Below, piece after piece: positions 1-14,400 of a stretch of 64,000 nucleotides of DNA. Below the pieces are notes generated by a model. It searched no databases and was not told where the DNA came from. It saw only the letters and a program-made list of their open reading frames with translations. Origin of the DNA: Phoronis australis (taxonomy: Eukaryota; Phoronida; Phoronidae); NCBI GenBank assembly GCA_002633005.1, contig NMRA01000005.1, positions 1,913,048 to 1,977,047 of the forward strand, read 5' to 3'. The position numbers and the translations under genes are program-made. How positions within the stretch are numbered: the stretch's first letter is position 1; each line of letters begins with the position of its first letter.

Positions 1-479
1 AAAATGAACTGATAACTATTTTCTTAGTGTTTGGAGCAATAATCAAAACTTTACAACCTTTTGCTGTTGAAAACAGAAGTGACGACAATTCTCTTGCATA
101 ACTCAAAAATGAATTTAAATGAGATATCCTAGCACACGATTGTTTCTCTAAGTATTGATGACTAATTACTACAAAAGCTTTGAAAACTGACTGATTGCAA
201 AGAAATACTAGGCAAAGCTTCACGAACCGAGATAAACTTGATTGAAGTTAAATTATCTGGCAGCTCTGTTTGGCTAAGTTACGCAATATGTTTCATTAAA
301 ACAAATTGTTTTTCTGCTGTAAATCAAATGACCAGATACTTGATGAATGCTTACAATCTCAGCCTGTTAACAACTTAAATGTATTTTTGTCATTTTTTGT
401 TACAAAATGTGGCCTATTAAAACTGGCTAATCAGTGGGCTAAGCTTATAAACGGTTCATTGTCCAGACTCACTACATAT

Positions 480-712
480 TGTGGAATAACTGTCCACTTC
501 CTTTACGCCAGGTCATGGCTACAAGTCCCGCTGGGGTGCACACTAGACTTTTGAGTCAGGTCTCTAGCTCCTTAGCTTGGTTTTTAAAAGATATATTGTT
601 GATAAAGTATAAAGATGGTTCTAAGTGATCAGTGCAACGAGCCCACCATAGCGGTCTGTGCACTTGTGGTACAATGTGCATCAGAGTGCCTGCAATTATT
701 TTTTTATTGGTG
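480..712 (+). repeat. Old tRNA-derived SINE-like copy, plus orientation
   Basis: This stretch aligns by eye with the better preserved minus-strand copy at 61812-62047. Shared landmarks in the same order are a degenerate B-box/T-arm (ACAAGTCCCGCTGG), TCAGGT.TCTAGCTCCT.AGCT, a GATAAAGTATAAAG stretch matching GATTAATAAAGCACAA, a GTGATCAGTGCAA block, and the shared 3' end TGCCTGCAATTATTTTTTT. The tRNA-like head is badly eroded here, so this is the older copy. The rest of 1-1240 shows no exon I can support. Confidence 0.6.
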
Positions 713-1240
713 GAAAGCTTATCCTTAGTCTCCACATGGTGCCTAGGGGGTGCATAAGGCCTCTGGCTACTGTATTTATAGGTTTGCAGTTTATAGTCAA
801 ATAATCCTTAAATCTTAAGCATTATGGCTCAGAACAATATCCTGGTCACAGGTTTCAAAATATATGCAAAATGGTCCAGAAGGAGAACTGCATGCTCTCG
901 CCTCGTAGCGGGATTGAGTCACAAACTTGCTAAGACAGGAACTGGGTCAGGTGCTCTCGTAAAATTTAATCTGCTGACTTTGAAACAGAACCTTGGTAGA
1001 TGGGTTACCTGGTGGCGGTTTTCATTTCATTGTTCATACACTGTACGTGGCCGTGTAACGTGAATGATTTGCAAATTTCCTTGACACGATTACCAGAAAC
1101 CAAGGAACTCGTATAGAATGTTGGGAATATTTCTGGCAAATTTTTTTTTGCATTATTTTCAAAGTAGGTAACAACGTCAAGGCGAAATGTAGCTTTAAAT
1201 AATGTGCAGTGTTTGTAACATTGACTTTCCTTTCTTTTAG

Positions 1241-4200
1241 GCTGCTAACCAAGAGGCACTGGAGGAAAAGATCCGCACAATGATTGAGGAAGATTTGACA
1301 GTAAGTTTGGACACGTTCTGGGTTGCAGTCCGTAGATGCAAGAAGCTTGACAGAAGCGCAAGTCACACACGCGTTTGTGATGCATATCGACATGCATTAA
1401 AAGTGAAGCACCTGATAACACTGGCTTTATTCGCGAGTGTCTGGCGTCTACGGAACGCAGCCCTGGGTGGTCGATTTCATGCATCATGGTGAATTTATTG
1501 GAAGTCACTAAATTTGTTAGTGGAGGTTGCTTGATTTCAAATTTGAATTTGTGTTGGAGGTTGCTAGGTGTTACACTTTTGTTTTGCTAGAAGTTGTGAA
1601 ACTCATTTAGTGATCATAAATATTAAACGGCTTAGTTTATTAGCTGTGTTCATGGTTCATTTCTTTATTAGTTCACTTTAATAAAATATGAGATTCCAGA
1701 CAGATTTCAGGTCTCAATAATATATATGAGGGTGAAAGTGGTAACGCAGTGGTTGAGTGCTTGCCAATGGTAATTATGTATGAGGGACTGATTTCTTACA
1801 CATATTATCTGTACGCTCTACTTGACTGATGTGAAAATGAGTACTGGGGTGGGGTTGTGTATGCCTGTGCAATATAACCAATAGAGGGAGTAGGAGCATC
1901 TTGACATCAACCCTTCTTACTTACAATGGCACAAACTAAAGGTGGTTGTAAAATTCTTTTTAATGATTAATGGACAAGCATGGCAATTAAAGCACCATGC
2001 AGGCCTGAGGAACAGTAGTTTGGCTTCGTCCATTGAAATGTGGTTTCAGGCTATAATCAAATATTTAAAAAATGAGCAAGCATAGCATTGTAGCTATGGT
2101 GAAATCTCACCAACTTAGGAGTTCACAATATCATGATGACTGACAGGTGAAATTTCGTATTTTTTGTATTTTCATAAAAGTTGTTCGTAATAGCTAAATA
2201 CGTTTTTTCATTTCAAAGTTCTACAACAGTAATTTTGTAAAATGTGCTTCTGGTGAATCATATGAGCCTTTTTTAGCCACTCGCTAACGTTCAGTTGCTT
2301 ATTAGCTGAATGGTTAGCGACACTCGTCGGTTTTATCGGAGTTGCTGGTTCGATTACACGTCGGGTAATCTCGGCTATTACTACAGTTCTAAACCATAAC
2401 TACCACCAGAGCTATGTTTTGAGAAATTGTGGTCTTTCAACATTATGAAAAAAGGCTAACTTTGATAACTATTTTTGTCCGGCAACATTGGTGAGATTTC
2501 ACTCCAAATCCTCCAAAATTGTGTAGTTTTGGAATAGTGTTGGCAGTAAGCAAGAGCTTTTAAGGGCTTCTGATGTTGCTAAAATGGAGTCCAAGATCAG
2601 TGGTTGGTGTTATCACAATGTGGCTTTTTAAAGAATTGTCGTTGAGGTTGTATAGGACTTTTCCTAATTTTGCTAATTTTGGAACATTTTATCTCAGAAA
2701 TAGATAATTGATTCATGTCATTGAATCTTTCAAATATTAGGCTTTTCACGCTGTTTTTACCCTGCTCCACTTTTGCATGACGGGCTATAAAATATGACTT
2801 TATGATTTCTGTAAAAAATTTAAAAGTTGTGTAAAACAAAAGAACAAAAGCCAAATGATAAGTTAGGAAATGTTTATGAGATTTGATTGTTAGCATTTAT
2901 GTTGAAATGAAATATGGGCATACTATTGACGTCGTTGTTTTGCTAAGAAGTGTACCTTTCATGTTTTTGCTAAATATTACTAATTAAAACATGTCCCAAT
3001 TACTGGCAGATTGGTAAAAAGTCAAAAAATGATTTTTTAAGGTTTTCTACTTCCAGAAAATATTATATTTTATGAGTTGAGATCCATAGATTTGTTGATA
3101 TATGGCTAACTTGTTAATAAGGTCTTGCATAATCCGTTGTCTGTTATAAGCAAATTGTGAAATGAAAGCACGTACCCACTGAATATAGATAAGCTGAAAA
3201 TCATATTTTCTCAAACATTCCTCCATACTTCATAAGATTGAATCTGAACGAATCGTAGGCTGTCCAGAGGGATTGATGCAGATGACTCGACAAGTGCTCC
3301 TCATGATATAATACCATGAACAAAAGGCTGTTTTTGTATGATTGGGTATATTGGTACTTTTTGTCACATTCATAGTTTATGAAAATAAGACTAATTGACT
3401 TGGTAACATCTGTTGGACGAAATAGCAATACCGTGTTGTTTTCATAGTCATTTTTCATCGTGATTATTTTTATTCACCTGCTGGTATGTTTGTGAGACGG
3501 CATCCATGCTTTTTGCTGTGGCCCATGTATGTGGGTTCATTGTCTGGCGACTGATTGGCTATTGATTGTCTGTGAATTGCCTGGTTGTATTTGTTTTGGA
3601 TTCCTCTATGGATATTAGGATTAGCAATCAACTTCGTGGATGAGGCAATGCTTCTGGAAAATTTTTCAAATACTTAATTGGCAAGGTTTTCACTTAAATG
3701 CTGTTCTTCGACAAGAAATTCTTTTCCCTAGTAATACCTGTTACTTATTTGTCACTCACTCAAATGTTAATGCCAAAAAATTGTTCAACATTCACTGGAG
3801 ATTGAACCATTCAAGAGTGCTTTTTAAAGGCTAAGTTGTTTGAACAATTGAAAGATCTTCCGAAGTTGTGCTCTTGCTGTTGCGAAATTATGCTGGCATG
3901 TGAACAACAGTGGTTAATAGCCTACTCTGCCCTCTGGTGGTGTTTTTTCTATTTGAAGTTGGTGGTCTGATTGATATTGTATTATTTGGAAGTGACATCT
4001 ATTGCAAAGATTTGAATGTGATTGGAAATGAACTTGAAGTATCTATTCGTCATTTGGCAGACGTCTATGTCTTGTTGTCAGGAGTTGATTAACAGTTCTC
4101 CAGTAATTGGTTAAGAGTTAATGGAACAAGTCTTGAGTTATTGGTCAGGAATTAATTGTTGCTACAATATGTCCATGCAATGCCATGCACCCGAGACACT

Positions 4201-4881
4201 AATAGTTTTTAGAAGGGTTCAGTTTAATGACTTGATCAAGTTGTCACCACCAAATCATGCGAGTTAAAGTTTTATTTCTTTTTCCAAATATTTTGGATAA
4301 GTGGTACACTTTTTTGTCTTCCCTGACATTTAAAACTTGAAACCGAGGCCCGGGGGTCTAATCCCTGCACTTGAAATGCCAACAGCTCGACAAGTTTGGA
4401 CTAAACTTTGAAATTTGTACTTGAATCATGCCCTGTGATTCTTCAGTTTGGAGTCACATATTAGATAGACCCTTACCTCTGTTTTCAGAAGTCAGTCCAA
4501 TTATTTTAAGTAATATTCCGCTCATCAAAGACATGAATGAATGCGACTCTTTATCACTTTCTTTTAACCTTACCAATGGATGTCACCCTCGCACAGCATG
4601 ACACCCTTTTGAAGAGGTTCGCGTATGTTTTGAAATTCGTAATATTATTGGTTAAATTATAGGTTAAATTATCGGTTTCAGCTTCATCCTCAGTTCGAGT
4701 TGTCTATGATTTGTCAGTAAAGATATGTGTTGTTTTACAGCTGAATGGTCCACAAAGAAAGTCTCTTGCTACCGACTACGCCAACAGTCAAGTGAAGAGA
4801 GCAGTGGAGACGAGACTTCTGAGTTTCCTAAGCTACAACTACTACCATCTACCATTCTATGCCAAGCCAGGAATGGTATAA
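1241..4881 (+). CDS. 3' end of an unrecognised plus-strand gene (last two coding exons)
   Basis: Two exons join in frame. The first is 1241-1300, after the acceptor TTTCTTTTAG and before GTAAGT; it encodes AANQEALEEKIRTMIEEDLT and is 60 bases, phase 0 at both ends. A 3.4-kb intron follows. The second is 4741-4881, after TGTTTTACAG; it encodes 46 residues from LNGPQRKSLATDYA to YYHLPFYAKPGMV and then TAA. The charged first exon suggests a helix, and the end is tyrosine-rich (SYNYYHLPFY). The good splice sites, phase match and codon-like composition support a real gene, but I do not recognise the family. The start lies left of the window. The gene converges on the IQCC-like gene. The intron holds a dispersed repeat (2640-3150) and a tRNA-like head (2290-2395). 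Confidence 0.7.
2290..2395 (+). repeat. tRNA-like SINE head, family 2, copy 1
   Basis: The stretch has an A-box-like TTAGCTGAATGG and a B-box-like GCTGGTTCGATTAC around a small stem near TCGGTTTTATCGG, followed by a tail GGCTATTACTACAG. The same order recurs at 23951-24050 and 24352-24440. No acceptor stem closes, so it is a SINE-like relic and not a working tRNA gene. It lies in the intron of the first gene. Confidence 0.5.
2640..3150 (+). repeat. Dispersed ~500-base repeat, copy A
   Basis: This copy shares ordered blocks with 15470-15990 (same strand) and 59890-60395 (opposite strand). The blocks are TTTTGGAACA..TATCTCA, TTTTGCTAAAT.TTACTAA, GGTAAAAAGTCAAAAA, TTTCTACTT.CA.AAAATA, GAGTTGAGATCCATAGA and TTGTTAATAAGGTC. 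No open frame or terminal inverted repeat is visible. Confidence 0.5.
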
Positions 4882-5367
4882 CTCGGTAAAAAGGTTGATC
4901 ATGACTTCAACTGCTTTACATACAGAAGGACTCGTCTCTGTTATTTGTAAATATGTAAGAATTTCAGTACAGAAAGTAAAACCATACTGCACTCTTTGTT
5001 CAGATTGCTGTGTAAAAGTAATATTCCCTTCTGACACCGTATGTTGCAACAGGATTTTAGTATCTTGGTGTTAAGTAACAGTTGTTGTATGCAAAAAATC
5101 TTTGACTGACATGAGAATTCACAGTTAATATGAGTCTGATCTTCATTAACACCTGCCTGCAGCTGTAGTTGTTCATTTTGAAAGGACTGAGAGGTCAATT
5201 GGTACATTTACCTGTGATAGAACTGAATGGTTCAAAGTAAACATTCCGTCTTATTGTATCGTAACTGTTTAAAACTTCTATGTTTGGAAATGAAATACAC
5301 AATGTAAATTCTATATATTTATTATTGTTATTGGATCTGTGTTCAAACATACAACATTACAGATAAA

Positions 5368-5373
5368 AATAAA
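5368..5373 (+). terminator. Poly(A) signal of the first gene
   Basis: AATAAA lies 487 bases after the stop codon at 4881, in AT-rich 3' UTR-like sequence. It is the first canonical hexamer downstream on this strand that fits. Confidence 0.45.
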
Positions 5374-5399
5374 GTCATGTGAATCAAATGAAACATTAA

Positions 5400-7500
5400 G
5401 TGCTGCCACAGAATTGAGAATTACATGCGATTGGTTCAAATAATCATTTCAGTTGTCTAAACATATAAACATTTCATTTAATAATTCTCTTCACAATAAT
5501 AACCAACTGAGTTAAAACAGGATTTTCTCATAAGAAATACACATCAGTCAGACAGTGTCATAGGCACAACTGAGTCTCACACCTGAGAATCAAATCCGTC
5601 ACACTAGATTCAGGGGTACATTTCATGAAAGTGATTAAGGAGTAATTTTGTCTGATAGTCCCACTTCACAATTGCTAAAGAAAGGTTCAACCGAGTAATT
5701 ATGAATAAATAATTTATAGGAATTACCTTGAATAAATAAGCAAACTAATTACGATAAAAAGTAAAACAGAAAATAAATGATGGTATACAATCAAGACACA
5801 CCGTGTAAGTTACTAAGAGTTACCTGTGTTTTCTCCCGAGACTGCCTTGTTGGTCAGGTGAGATTCAATCATTTTTCACATAACAGTCGTCTGAAGCACA
5901 ATTTACAAATTTCTGTCTTCAGTCTTAGGCTTCTTTCATGAAACAGGCCCAGGACAGCTCCAAGACAGAATCTGAGCAGAGCATCCATGCAGGACAAAGC
6001 CTGTGTAGGATGGTAGTCTCATTATTAAAGTTCTGCTGCTGCTACGACATCATTACTACAGTTCTAAACAGTTGCAAGTCAACTGAAGATTCCCAGGAAA
6101 TAACCCACTTAATGAAGTCTTAGAATTCTCTATAGCTGAAGTTCTAGGACTGAGTGTGACTGGCACTTGCAAGCGGGGTAACTTGCAATGTACTCCCAAT
6201 AAAACCTGATTTTGTCCATCACTGTGTGCAAAACATGCTGGCAGTGGAATCTCATTCAGATTGTTTCCAGGCAGTGTAAAATGTTCACTTTACTCTGCAG
6301 ACCGAGATATGTGACTGTGATTCATACCCACATGCTGGTAATCGAGCATCACAAACTGTCTTACAGTCCACAGTACATTTTCACTGCTAAGGTTTTCAGA
6401 GCACTGTCAAATCAAATTGACTTTTATGAATTACTGATGAGAAAAGTTGTTCACGTGCAGTTATTTCCACAAAATTATCATCGGGATTACAAACACATAG
6501 GAATAGGGTAACGAGCTGTCTGGTGGCTCCTGTGAATAGGGTTAAAATCTGTAAAATTAGTATTCATGTCTTGATAACTCACCCAATCCACACCTTTACA
6601 TGGATGGTTACACGTTTTGAAAATGAGGCGGGATATGATATTTAATATGAACTGACAACTGGATGCTGTCCACTTCGTATTCACTTTGACTTCGGTAGTA
6701 ATTTCCAGCACACTACTACTCATGTTTCAAACATGTGGCTCCCTAAGACATCAAAATGTCTTTACCCAAAGACAAATTCATAAACGTCTAGTTAGATTTA
6801 GACGCTTTTTATGAGATTACAAGTTACAGGAATTTTTTACTTATTTGACACAAAATATGGTTGACAAGTGACATTCTATTTTGTTTAAATTTCTCTGCAA
6901 AAGTGAGAATCAAGAACATTTTGGTCCAACACAAGCACAGATTGTGGTGTGTAGATGTCATAAAATAACATTTTGCTAAAACTGCTAAAACAGCTTTTTG
7001 ACAAATGGAAAATGACCATTCTGACAGTTATTTTGTGCAGTAGTTTCACTCTCAGATGACAAGTTGCAGTATCCCCATTTGAACAGATTATCTAAAGAGT
7101 AGGTTTTACTCAAGAGACACGCGGTGTTCCCACCAAGGAGCGGAGGTCACAATGAAAAGCGACACTGACAGAGAGATCACTAAGCTTCGTGCTCTTGGCA
7201 AAACTATTTTTCCAAATATATATTTAAGTCATGACTGATAATTATATCGATAAAAAACATTGAGATTCTGTGGTTTCAGATGACCTTATTTTTTGAAGCA
7301 CAGATGAGATAAAGTTGTCATTGGCTTGAATGGATCACAATATTAAACACTGACATATTTACAAATGGCTACACACTGGACAATCTTTTGAAAAGCAAGG
7401 ACTATTAGGCCTAGTTTAGGGCTGCACACTGTCAAGAATTATCAATGGGTCCAATATTGATATTTTCTTACTGATATATTATTGTATTGGACACGACAAC
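5400..7500. other. Intergenic, no gene seen
   Basis: This is the space between two convergent genes: the plus-strand gene ending at 4881 and the minus-strand IQCC-like gene ending at 7853. It is AT-rich. I see no splice-bounded exon and no repeat shared with the rest of the window. Confidence 0.5.
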
Positions 7501-7530
7501 CATCTGCTTAGTATTGCTTTCGTGGCGAAG

Positions 7531-7536
7531 TTTATT
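7531..7536 (-). terminator. Candidate poly(A) signal for the IQCC-like gene
   Basis: TTTATT on the plus strand reads AATAAA on the minus strand, about 320 bases downstream of the IQCC-like stop codon. Other AT-rich hexamers nearby make this only a candidate. Confidence 0.3.
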
Positions 7537-7852
7537 AATAGAAAACTGAGTGTTAAACTCGCATTTCAAGATGAGGCTTCCTATTAACAAATCCACAGTG
7601 CATTCATTCCACCAAAACGAACATCGCCTTACGCAGCCAATTCAATGTGTTGAAGCTGTGACACATAATATCCACTGATTTTCTCTGGATTGATGAGAAT
7701 ACCCATTACTCTTGCAGGTCTTTCTTTAAGTTTACTATCGACATGTACCTGTACTTGAGTAATCATATGCAGCCTAGCCACGTATGCTTAAACAGTACAA
7801 CACAATAATTATGTTAAATTCTCGAGTCTTCAGTGTTAGTCTGACTCACTAT

Positions 7853-10800
7853 TCACTTGAACTCTGTAAAAGGTCTCTGCCCTAGTGCTGGTAAATGTGG
7901 AGACTGGCAGTCTACATAACCATCATTATCAATCTCCTTCTTGTCTTTTCTATGTGCCACATTCTTTTTGAATGCTTCGATGGGTGGCAATAGTAAGCCT
8001 ACACCAGGTGGCGCTTCCTTCGTTTTACGCACCGGCGTGCACAAATGAACCTTGGGCAGGAAGTCTTTGTTACGGGTCATTATTTCGTTAAACTTTGTTT
8101 TAGCTTCCTCGTGATCTAGTATTTTACCGTTCATAGTACCTTCTCTTAATAATTTAGATGTTTTCTTCGCGCGGATTCTTTCTGGGTTCATTGCATGAAC
8201 ACAGTTCTCGACCTGACGTCGTAAACCCCGCAGTGTGATACTCTCATAGTTGACGGGTCTGGAATCGGTTAAACTGGCGTTGTATATTTCTGGCACCGTC
8301 CTCTGCCTCACCATACGCAGAGACGCCTTAATGCCTTGAATCTCGCTCAGACTTTGTTTGTATGGTTTCTCTTCTAAAGATACACGGTATCGAAAAGCGT
8401 CTTTGTATTTGTCAACAAGCTTGGTATAAATGTTCAGTTTAGCTCGTTCTTGCTCATTTATCATGGAATTTAACTTGCGTCTCTTGCTTCTTATCTTATT
8501 GATGACATACAACCGTCCTTCCATACTATGTGCTGACTTGGCTGTAAACGTGTCATTGAGTCCACCCCAGTCTAAGGGGTCCTGCAACAATAAGCAACAG
8601 TAATTAAACATGTTAAGTTAAATCATTTTACTACACTATTAACTTAGAGCAAAAACTTTGTGGCATGTACGGATAATTTCCAAGAATAAGCTCATAGGCA
8701 GACAATCGAAAAACTACCTTTCAAAAATGTCAAATGAAACTGAATACAAGCACAGGAGTATTTTCCGAAAAGAGGGGTGTATATTTGGAAACTTTGACAA
8801 AATTTTTATGATGTAGTTTTAAAGCAAATAATTATCATTAATCATTCACTCAAGACTCATTTCAAGGAAGGTGATAATGTTAGTCACCAACTAAGACAAC
8901 AAAATTGCGTTTAGCTTTTTGACACCAGTTGAGATAGTAATTCTCCTGCTTTATCAACTGCAGCCACTGGCCTTTGTCATGGATACTTTGCAGTGGAAAA
9001 TGTATGGAATATGTTTGCATATTTTTGAAAGGCATTAGTACATCCCACAGCACGAAAGGCGTTAAAATGCTATTTACATTCATTATAGTAGCTTGAGACC
9101 TCCCATCCACAGTACATGGGACCTGTGTGTGGCGCTGTCCACAAAACACCTGATCGCCATCTAGTGGGATAGTGAATTTCAATATGGCACACTTATTTCT
9201 AAAGTCAGCTATTGAAAATGCCAAAAAATTTCGTACCAGCAAAATCCCATCAATTAAGGCACACTACGGTGGACAAGAGAATTTTTTTTTCACAAAGGAC
9301 AACTTAGAAGTATCAAATAGATGCTTCATGACTTACCTTCTATACCATACCTCCCAACAGATTAAGTATGAGAAAGTGTGACTATTTGAAACATGAAGAT
9401 CAATGTTGGTAATTCTTTTCAATTTTCAGTCAAAAAAAAAAAACAATTTTCAGCATCAATTTTTATCTCAGAAAATCAAGGGACTGTCTCAAATTTAAGA
9501 AGTCTTACCAAATACAAACTTATAAAAGAACAATTTGTACACTAAACACATTTAACTAATAAACATCATTTGGTTAAGAAACAAAAAAATATCTGGGACA
9601 AATGATGAACAAAAAATGGATCAATTGAGTTCTGAGAATACAAGGTTTTCGAATCAATATGAACACAGATCATACATATGCATTAGAGACCAATGGATAC
9701 GGGTTGCAATTTTAGATCACTTTAAAATTACAACTTACCTCATATCCTGTTATAACATCCTAAAAAGAGAAGAAACACTGGGTCAAAGTTACGCATACAA
9801 TAAAAACACACCAATTAAAGATACAATATGGTCAATAAGTGAAATTCTGCCTTCTTGTTTTTTCCATAAAAGTTTTGTAACACTAAAGTAATGGTGTGGA
9901 CAAGCTATGAACCATGGCGACCATCAGACAGTGTTTTGAAAACCTGTGGAGAGTCACAATGCTAGAAGACTTTAAAAAAAAATGAAAAAAGAACAATTTA
10001 GCAATACATTGGTGAGACTTTACTTTGCATAGAGAAAGTTTTAAACTACACAAATGCTCAACCAAGAAAGCAGACTACATTATATCAGGCCGCCAAATGG
10101 CGCTGAATACAAGAAAATTATTTACTCCAGGCGGATTTGGTATATTGTATACCCTTATAATGATCTAAGCACGATGGAGTCACTAAGCACCCAAAAATTG
10201 GCTGACTGTAACTCCATAAATTAACCTACATCAGCGAATAAACCCATTTGCATGGCAATAAACGTCCTCGACTTGAATAACCGACAGCAACAGTTCAATG
10301 CCACCATAATGGCCGATCCAACAAGAATGTGCAGGAAATATTAAACACCACTAAGGCACCCCTGAGTTTGTTTGCCCACAGACCCATTAGTATTCACTGT
10401 TATTGTGAAGTCTAATAGGCACTGCATTCATGCAAGTTATCCCTATTCATAAGACCCCATTACCTTTCCTCATATAATCACAACCAAGTGATGTCTGAAT
10501 GTTGGGTTCTGTTATTTTTGACGAGGCACTTAAAGACCACAGTTATTAAATATTAGAAATAATAACCACAGCACCAATATCAAACAGGAACGCTAGAAAG
10601 TCGAACTGGATTACACCAAAGTATTGTATCTCAAAAGGATCATAACCAAGTACAAGAATGTACTCGGTCAATTAGAGCCAAACCTTGTGCAACACGGCTA
10701 ATTTTCTCAATTGGTAATATTAAAACATGCTAGACAAACATGAAATTTTCACCATTTTCATTTGATACAATACCGTTTGTCCTGGTGAAAATATTTTCAT

Positions 10801-11373
10801 GATTTTAGACATAAAAATTAACATATTTTTCTTCATTAAAAACCTTACTTTGATAATTTCCATGTTTGAAATGAAGGAAGTTTTTGGCTGACAACTCTAT
10901 ATGTAAAAAAGTGTTCGCTGTAACATTAAAAAACTTATGAGGAGTTTTATTGACATTACTCAGCAGTAAGGCGAGCAAACATCTGTTAATGACCAGCACT
11001 TGGTTGAAAATCCAATATGGAAGATGGTGCAAATGGACCAAACACTGAACAAGCCCACCACCTCCAAATAGCTTCAAGACTTCAATATTAACACTTACTA
11101 AGTGGACCCTAAATTTAAGTATTTTTAATTCTTTGGCGACCAGCAGGCTGTGCAAAAAACTTGGAGAGAAAGAGCAGTGACAGCGCTACACCTAACATCA
11201 CACTTTCTGCTTGCTCTGCAATGCTGTTACCACATTAATAAACATAATGTTTATAAGAATAGCACTAGTAATAATTGTCGCGATGATGTTGCCACATATA
11301 TTGATTTTCGACAAAGCATGTCACAAAATTATGACCAGTTACCATCAGGCACACCTTTATTATTACTAATACC

Positions 11374-11411
<38 letters not shown>

Positions 11412-14400
11412 TATAACTATTAATTGGAATGCTACCATATTCAAACATCTTTGTATTTATATACGGTAGAAACTCACCAATTCAGGTTACAGTATGGTAG
11501 AAAACTGAATTTTTTTCATCAAAATTACAGTTTTACCATTGAGAAACTGTGGGCATTCCCAACAACCTTGAAATCTCTTGGCCAATATTTGGAGGTGGGC
11601 GTGTTTGCAGAAATTCCTGGTACCTTTATGATTACACAAGACCTTACTAGCAGGTATGTGCATTTATCCAAATATCTAAACATACTAAGAATCCCCTATC
11701 ATAATGGTAAAAGTAAAAATTTTCTCAAATTACAACTTTATACCAACCTGCCTTTATTTGTGTCTTTTTGTGGGAAATTAAGGAAAAAAGAAAGGCACGT
11801 TCACATCTAAACAAGAGCATCAACATCATGACTAAATAACTGGTTAAGCTACAACCTAAAAAATAATGTTTGACTTTTCTAAATTATCATTTTGTTTTCA
11901 TTTAACATAACATTGGATTTTTGTTTATAGCAATTACAAAAGTCCTATTTTTGATCATACCCTCATGCAAAATATAAACATTTCAAAAAACATTTCGAAG
12001 AACAGAGCATAAAATGTAGTATCTGAAAGTTTCATTTGAATATGATCAGCCATTTCTATGACGTGTGGAAGTGGGCCAAACGCGGATCTTTTCTCAGGTC
12101 CACCATAACCAGTTAAATGTTCGAAGTTTTCTCAGCAGATACACGGATGAGCCCGGTATGTATTATGTAATGAAACTCAAAATGCTGTTCAGACCAATAC
12201 AAATCAATACTAGCACACACTTTTAACATTTCTATTCCAGAAGATTAAAGTAATTAATTTTCCTATTTATTCAAGATTGATGAAATAAAAATGTAAGAGA
12301 AACTTCAATAAAGACAAATTTTACAGGAAAAAATCCAATGTTCACCTTACTAGGCATTAATCCAGTCAACTGTAATACAAAGGCATCGACTTATAGTACA
12401 GTCTTACTACAGGCCTTAGGCAGTGTGCTGATCTAATGTTTTTAAGTAACTGCTGAGGGATTGAACCACCATATCTACTGCTGTTTAGTTTGGTGTTTTT
12501 TAATTTATTTGTTTTTTTTATTTTGCTCAGTGTTACTCTACAGCTGGTGAAACAGGTCTGTAGCTCATGCTTACTGTTTTTTTTTACAACTGAATTTAGA
12601 ATAATATTGACTTTGACTTGACCAACTGCACTGCCGAGAATTTCACTAACACTACATTAACATTTCACTAGTTTCAGAAAAATATTACTAAATTTTACTT
12701 CTTTTAATTTCTAAGGACTTCTATGATTGCTGTGATTTACAGTTTTCCAAAACATTGCTTAATAGGAGCTTTGGAAAAAAAACATACTTTTAAATGCGAA
12801 AACATTTATTTTACAGATTAACCTTCACTTAAATCTCTCCCGAAATTGCGTTCTAAATTGTTGAGAATTTACAGAAAATCAAACTTTCTGAACATGGTAC
12901 CATCCCAAGCTACCTTTACCTACCTGTGACTTTCAACATCTTACCTGGTCTGGCGACAGCCGTTGCCCACACTACAAGGTGGAGACAAACGACCAGTGAC
13001 AAGAACAATGGCGCTTATGTCACACACGCACAACACCATTCAAAAAGCCCAGCGTAATAGCCATTTAAAGTATCAAATGAGACCAATGAGTGCAACCAGC
13101 TTATAATATTTCAGTTTTAATAACAAGACGTTTAGGATTGACTTGCTCAGTGAGGAATTAAGGAAGTGGTTTAGTTCTTACTTAGGTTATATGATACACA
13201 GCGACTAAATGATAAGAGGAATTTGGAATGCTTTTATTCATTAATTTTAATAGGTTGGGTATCTTCAGCTTATGTAACTATTTTAAACTTTAAATGTTAA
13301 TATAACTTCTTTTAGTACTATTTCCATTATCTGTTCACCTTTAATTCACATGCAAGAATTCCTGTAGTAGAATAGATTTTTGTCTAAGGTCATTCCATGT
13401 TATCTTGCAACACAAAACTGATCAGAGGTTTAAAATGTTATTAATACCTAAAACAGTTACAGCAAATAGCTAATATGAACAGTGAACAATATCTTATTAC
13501 ACTATAATCATTTCTATATAAACTTTGTGTAAAAACAAAAAAGTTAAGTACTGATAAAAATCTGTTCAAACCTTGAAAGAATGTTGCCATGACCACACCG
13601 TAAACAAAACAGTCAAAATAGCATGTGATTACTCACCTCAACAATAGGTGGCATTGCGTCCCGCTTTAAGTCACCATTTTCTTTTTTAATCGTAGATACT
13701 AAAAGGAAAACAAATAAAAAAATCTTTAGTACCACTTAATGATATTCTCAACTTTTGATAATCCATATTTACTGCGTTTTGTCAAACACAAATTTTAATA
13801 GGCTGGTTTTAATGCAAATAAAATACAGCATATTTACAGCTCTCACAAACTGTAGCTCTGGCAAAAAATGGTAATCAAATCACATCGAAATTATATTCCC
13901 AATGACCATTAAACAGCTTTCCCTGTGTAACATTTTTTGACTTTGAAAACTACGTTTTTTATAACTGATTGGCTTTTTGCTATCTAGCATTACCCGGTTA
14001 ATAAAGTTCAACTCAACAAAAGGCGCGTTAACCTGGTAATTTCTCAAAGAGCAACAGCCATAAGACCTTTAGCAACTAAAAGTAAATTCTGAGGGTCTTC
14101 AAAAATTCTAGCTTCAGTGTCCAATACACATGATCACTGGATTTCCAGTTCTGTTTCCTAAAGACTTGAATAGTTACAGAGTCACCAAGGCAACTGCCAC
14201 TACTTTTTGCTCACAAGGTATGACATTGTTGTCATGACAATATATCAGGAGTAGACACAAGGACATCAAATATAATATGTATTGACCTGTTGAAGTGGAT
14301 ACAATATGTATTGACCTGCTGAAGTGGAAACCAAAGTTTATGTGTAATAAAACAACACAGTAGTTTAGTATAGAATACCATGATGGTACTAATCAACTAC

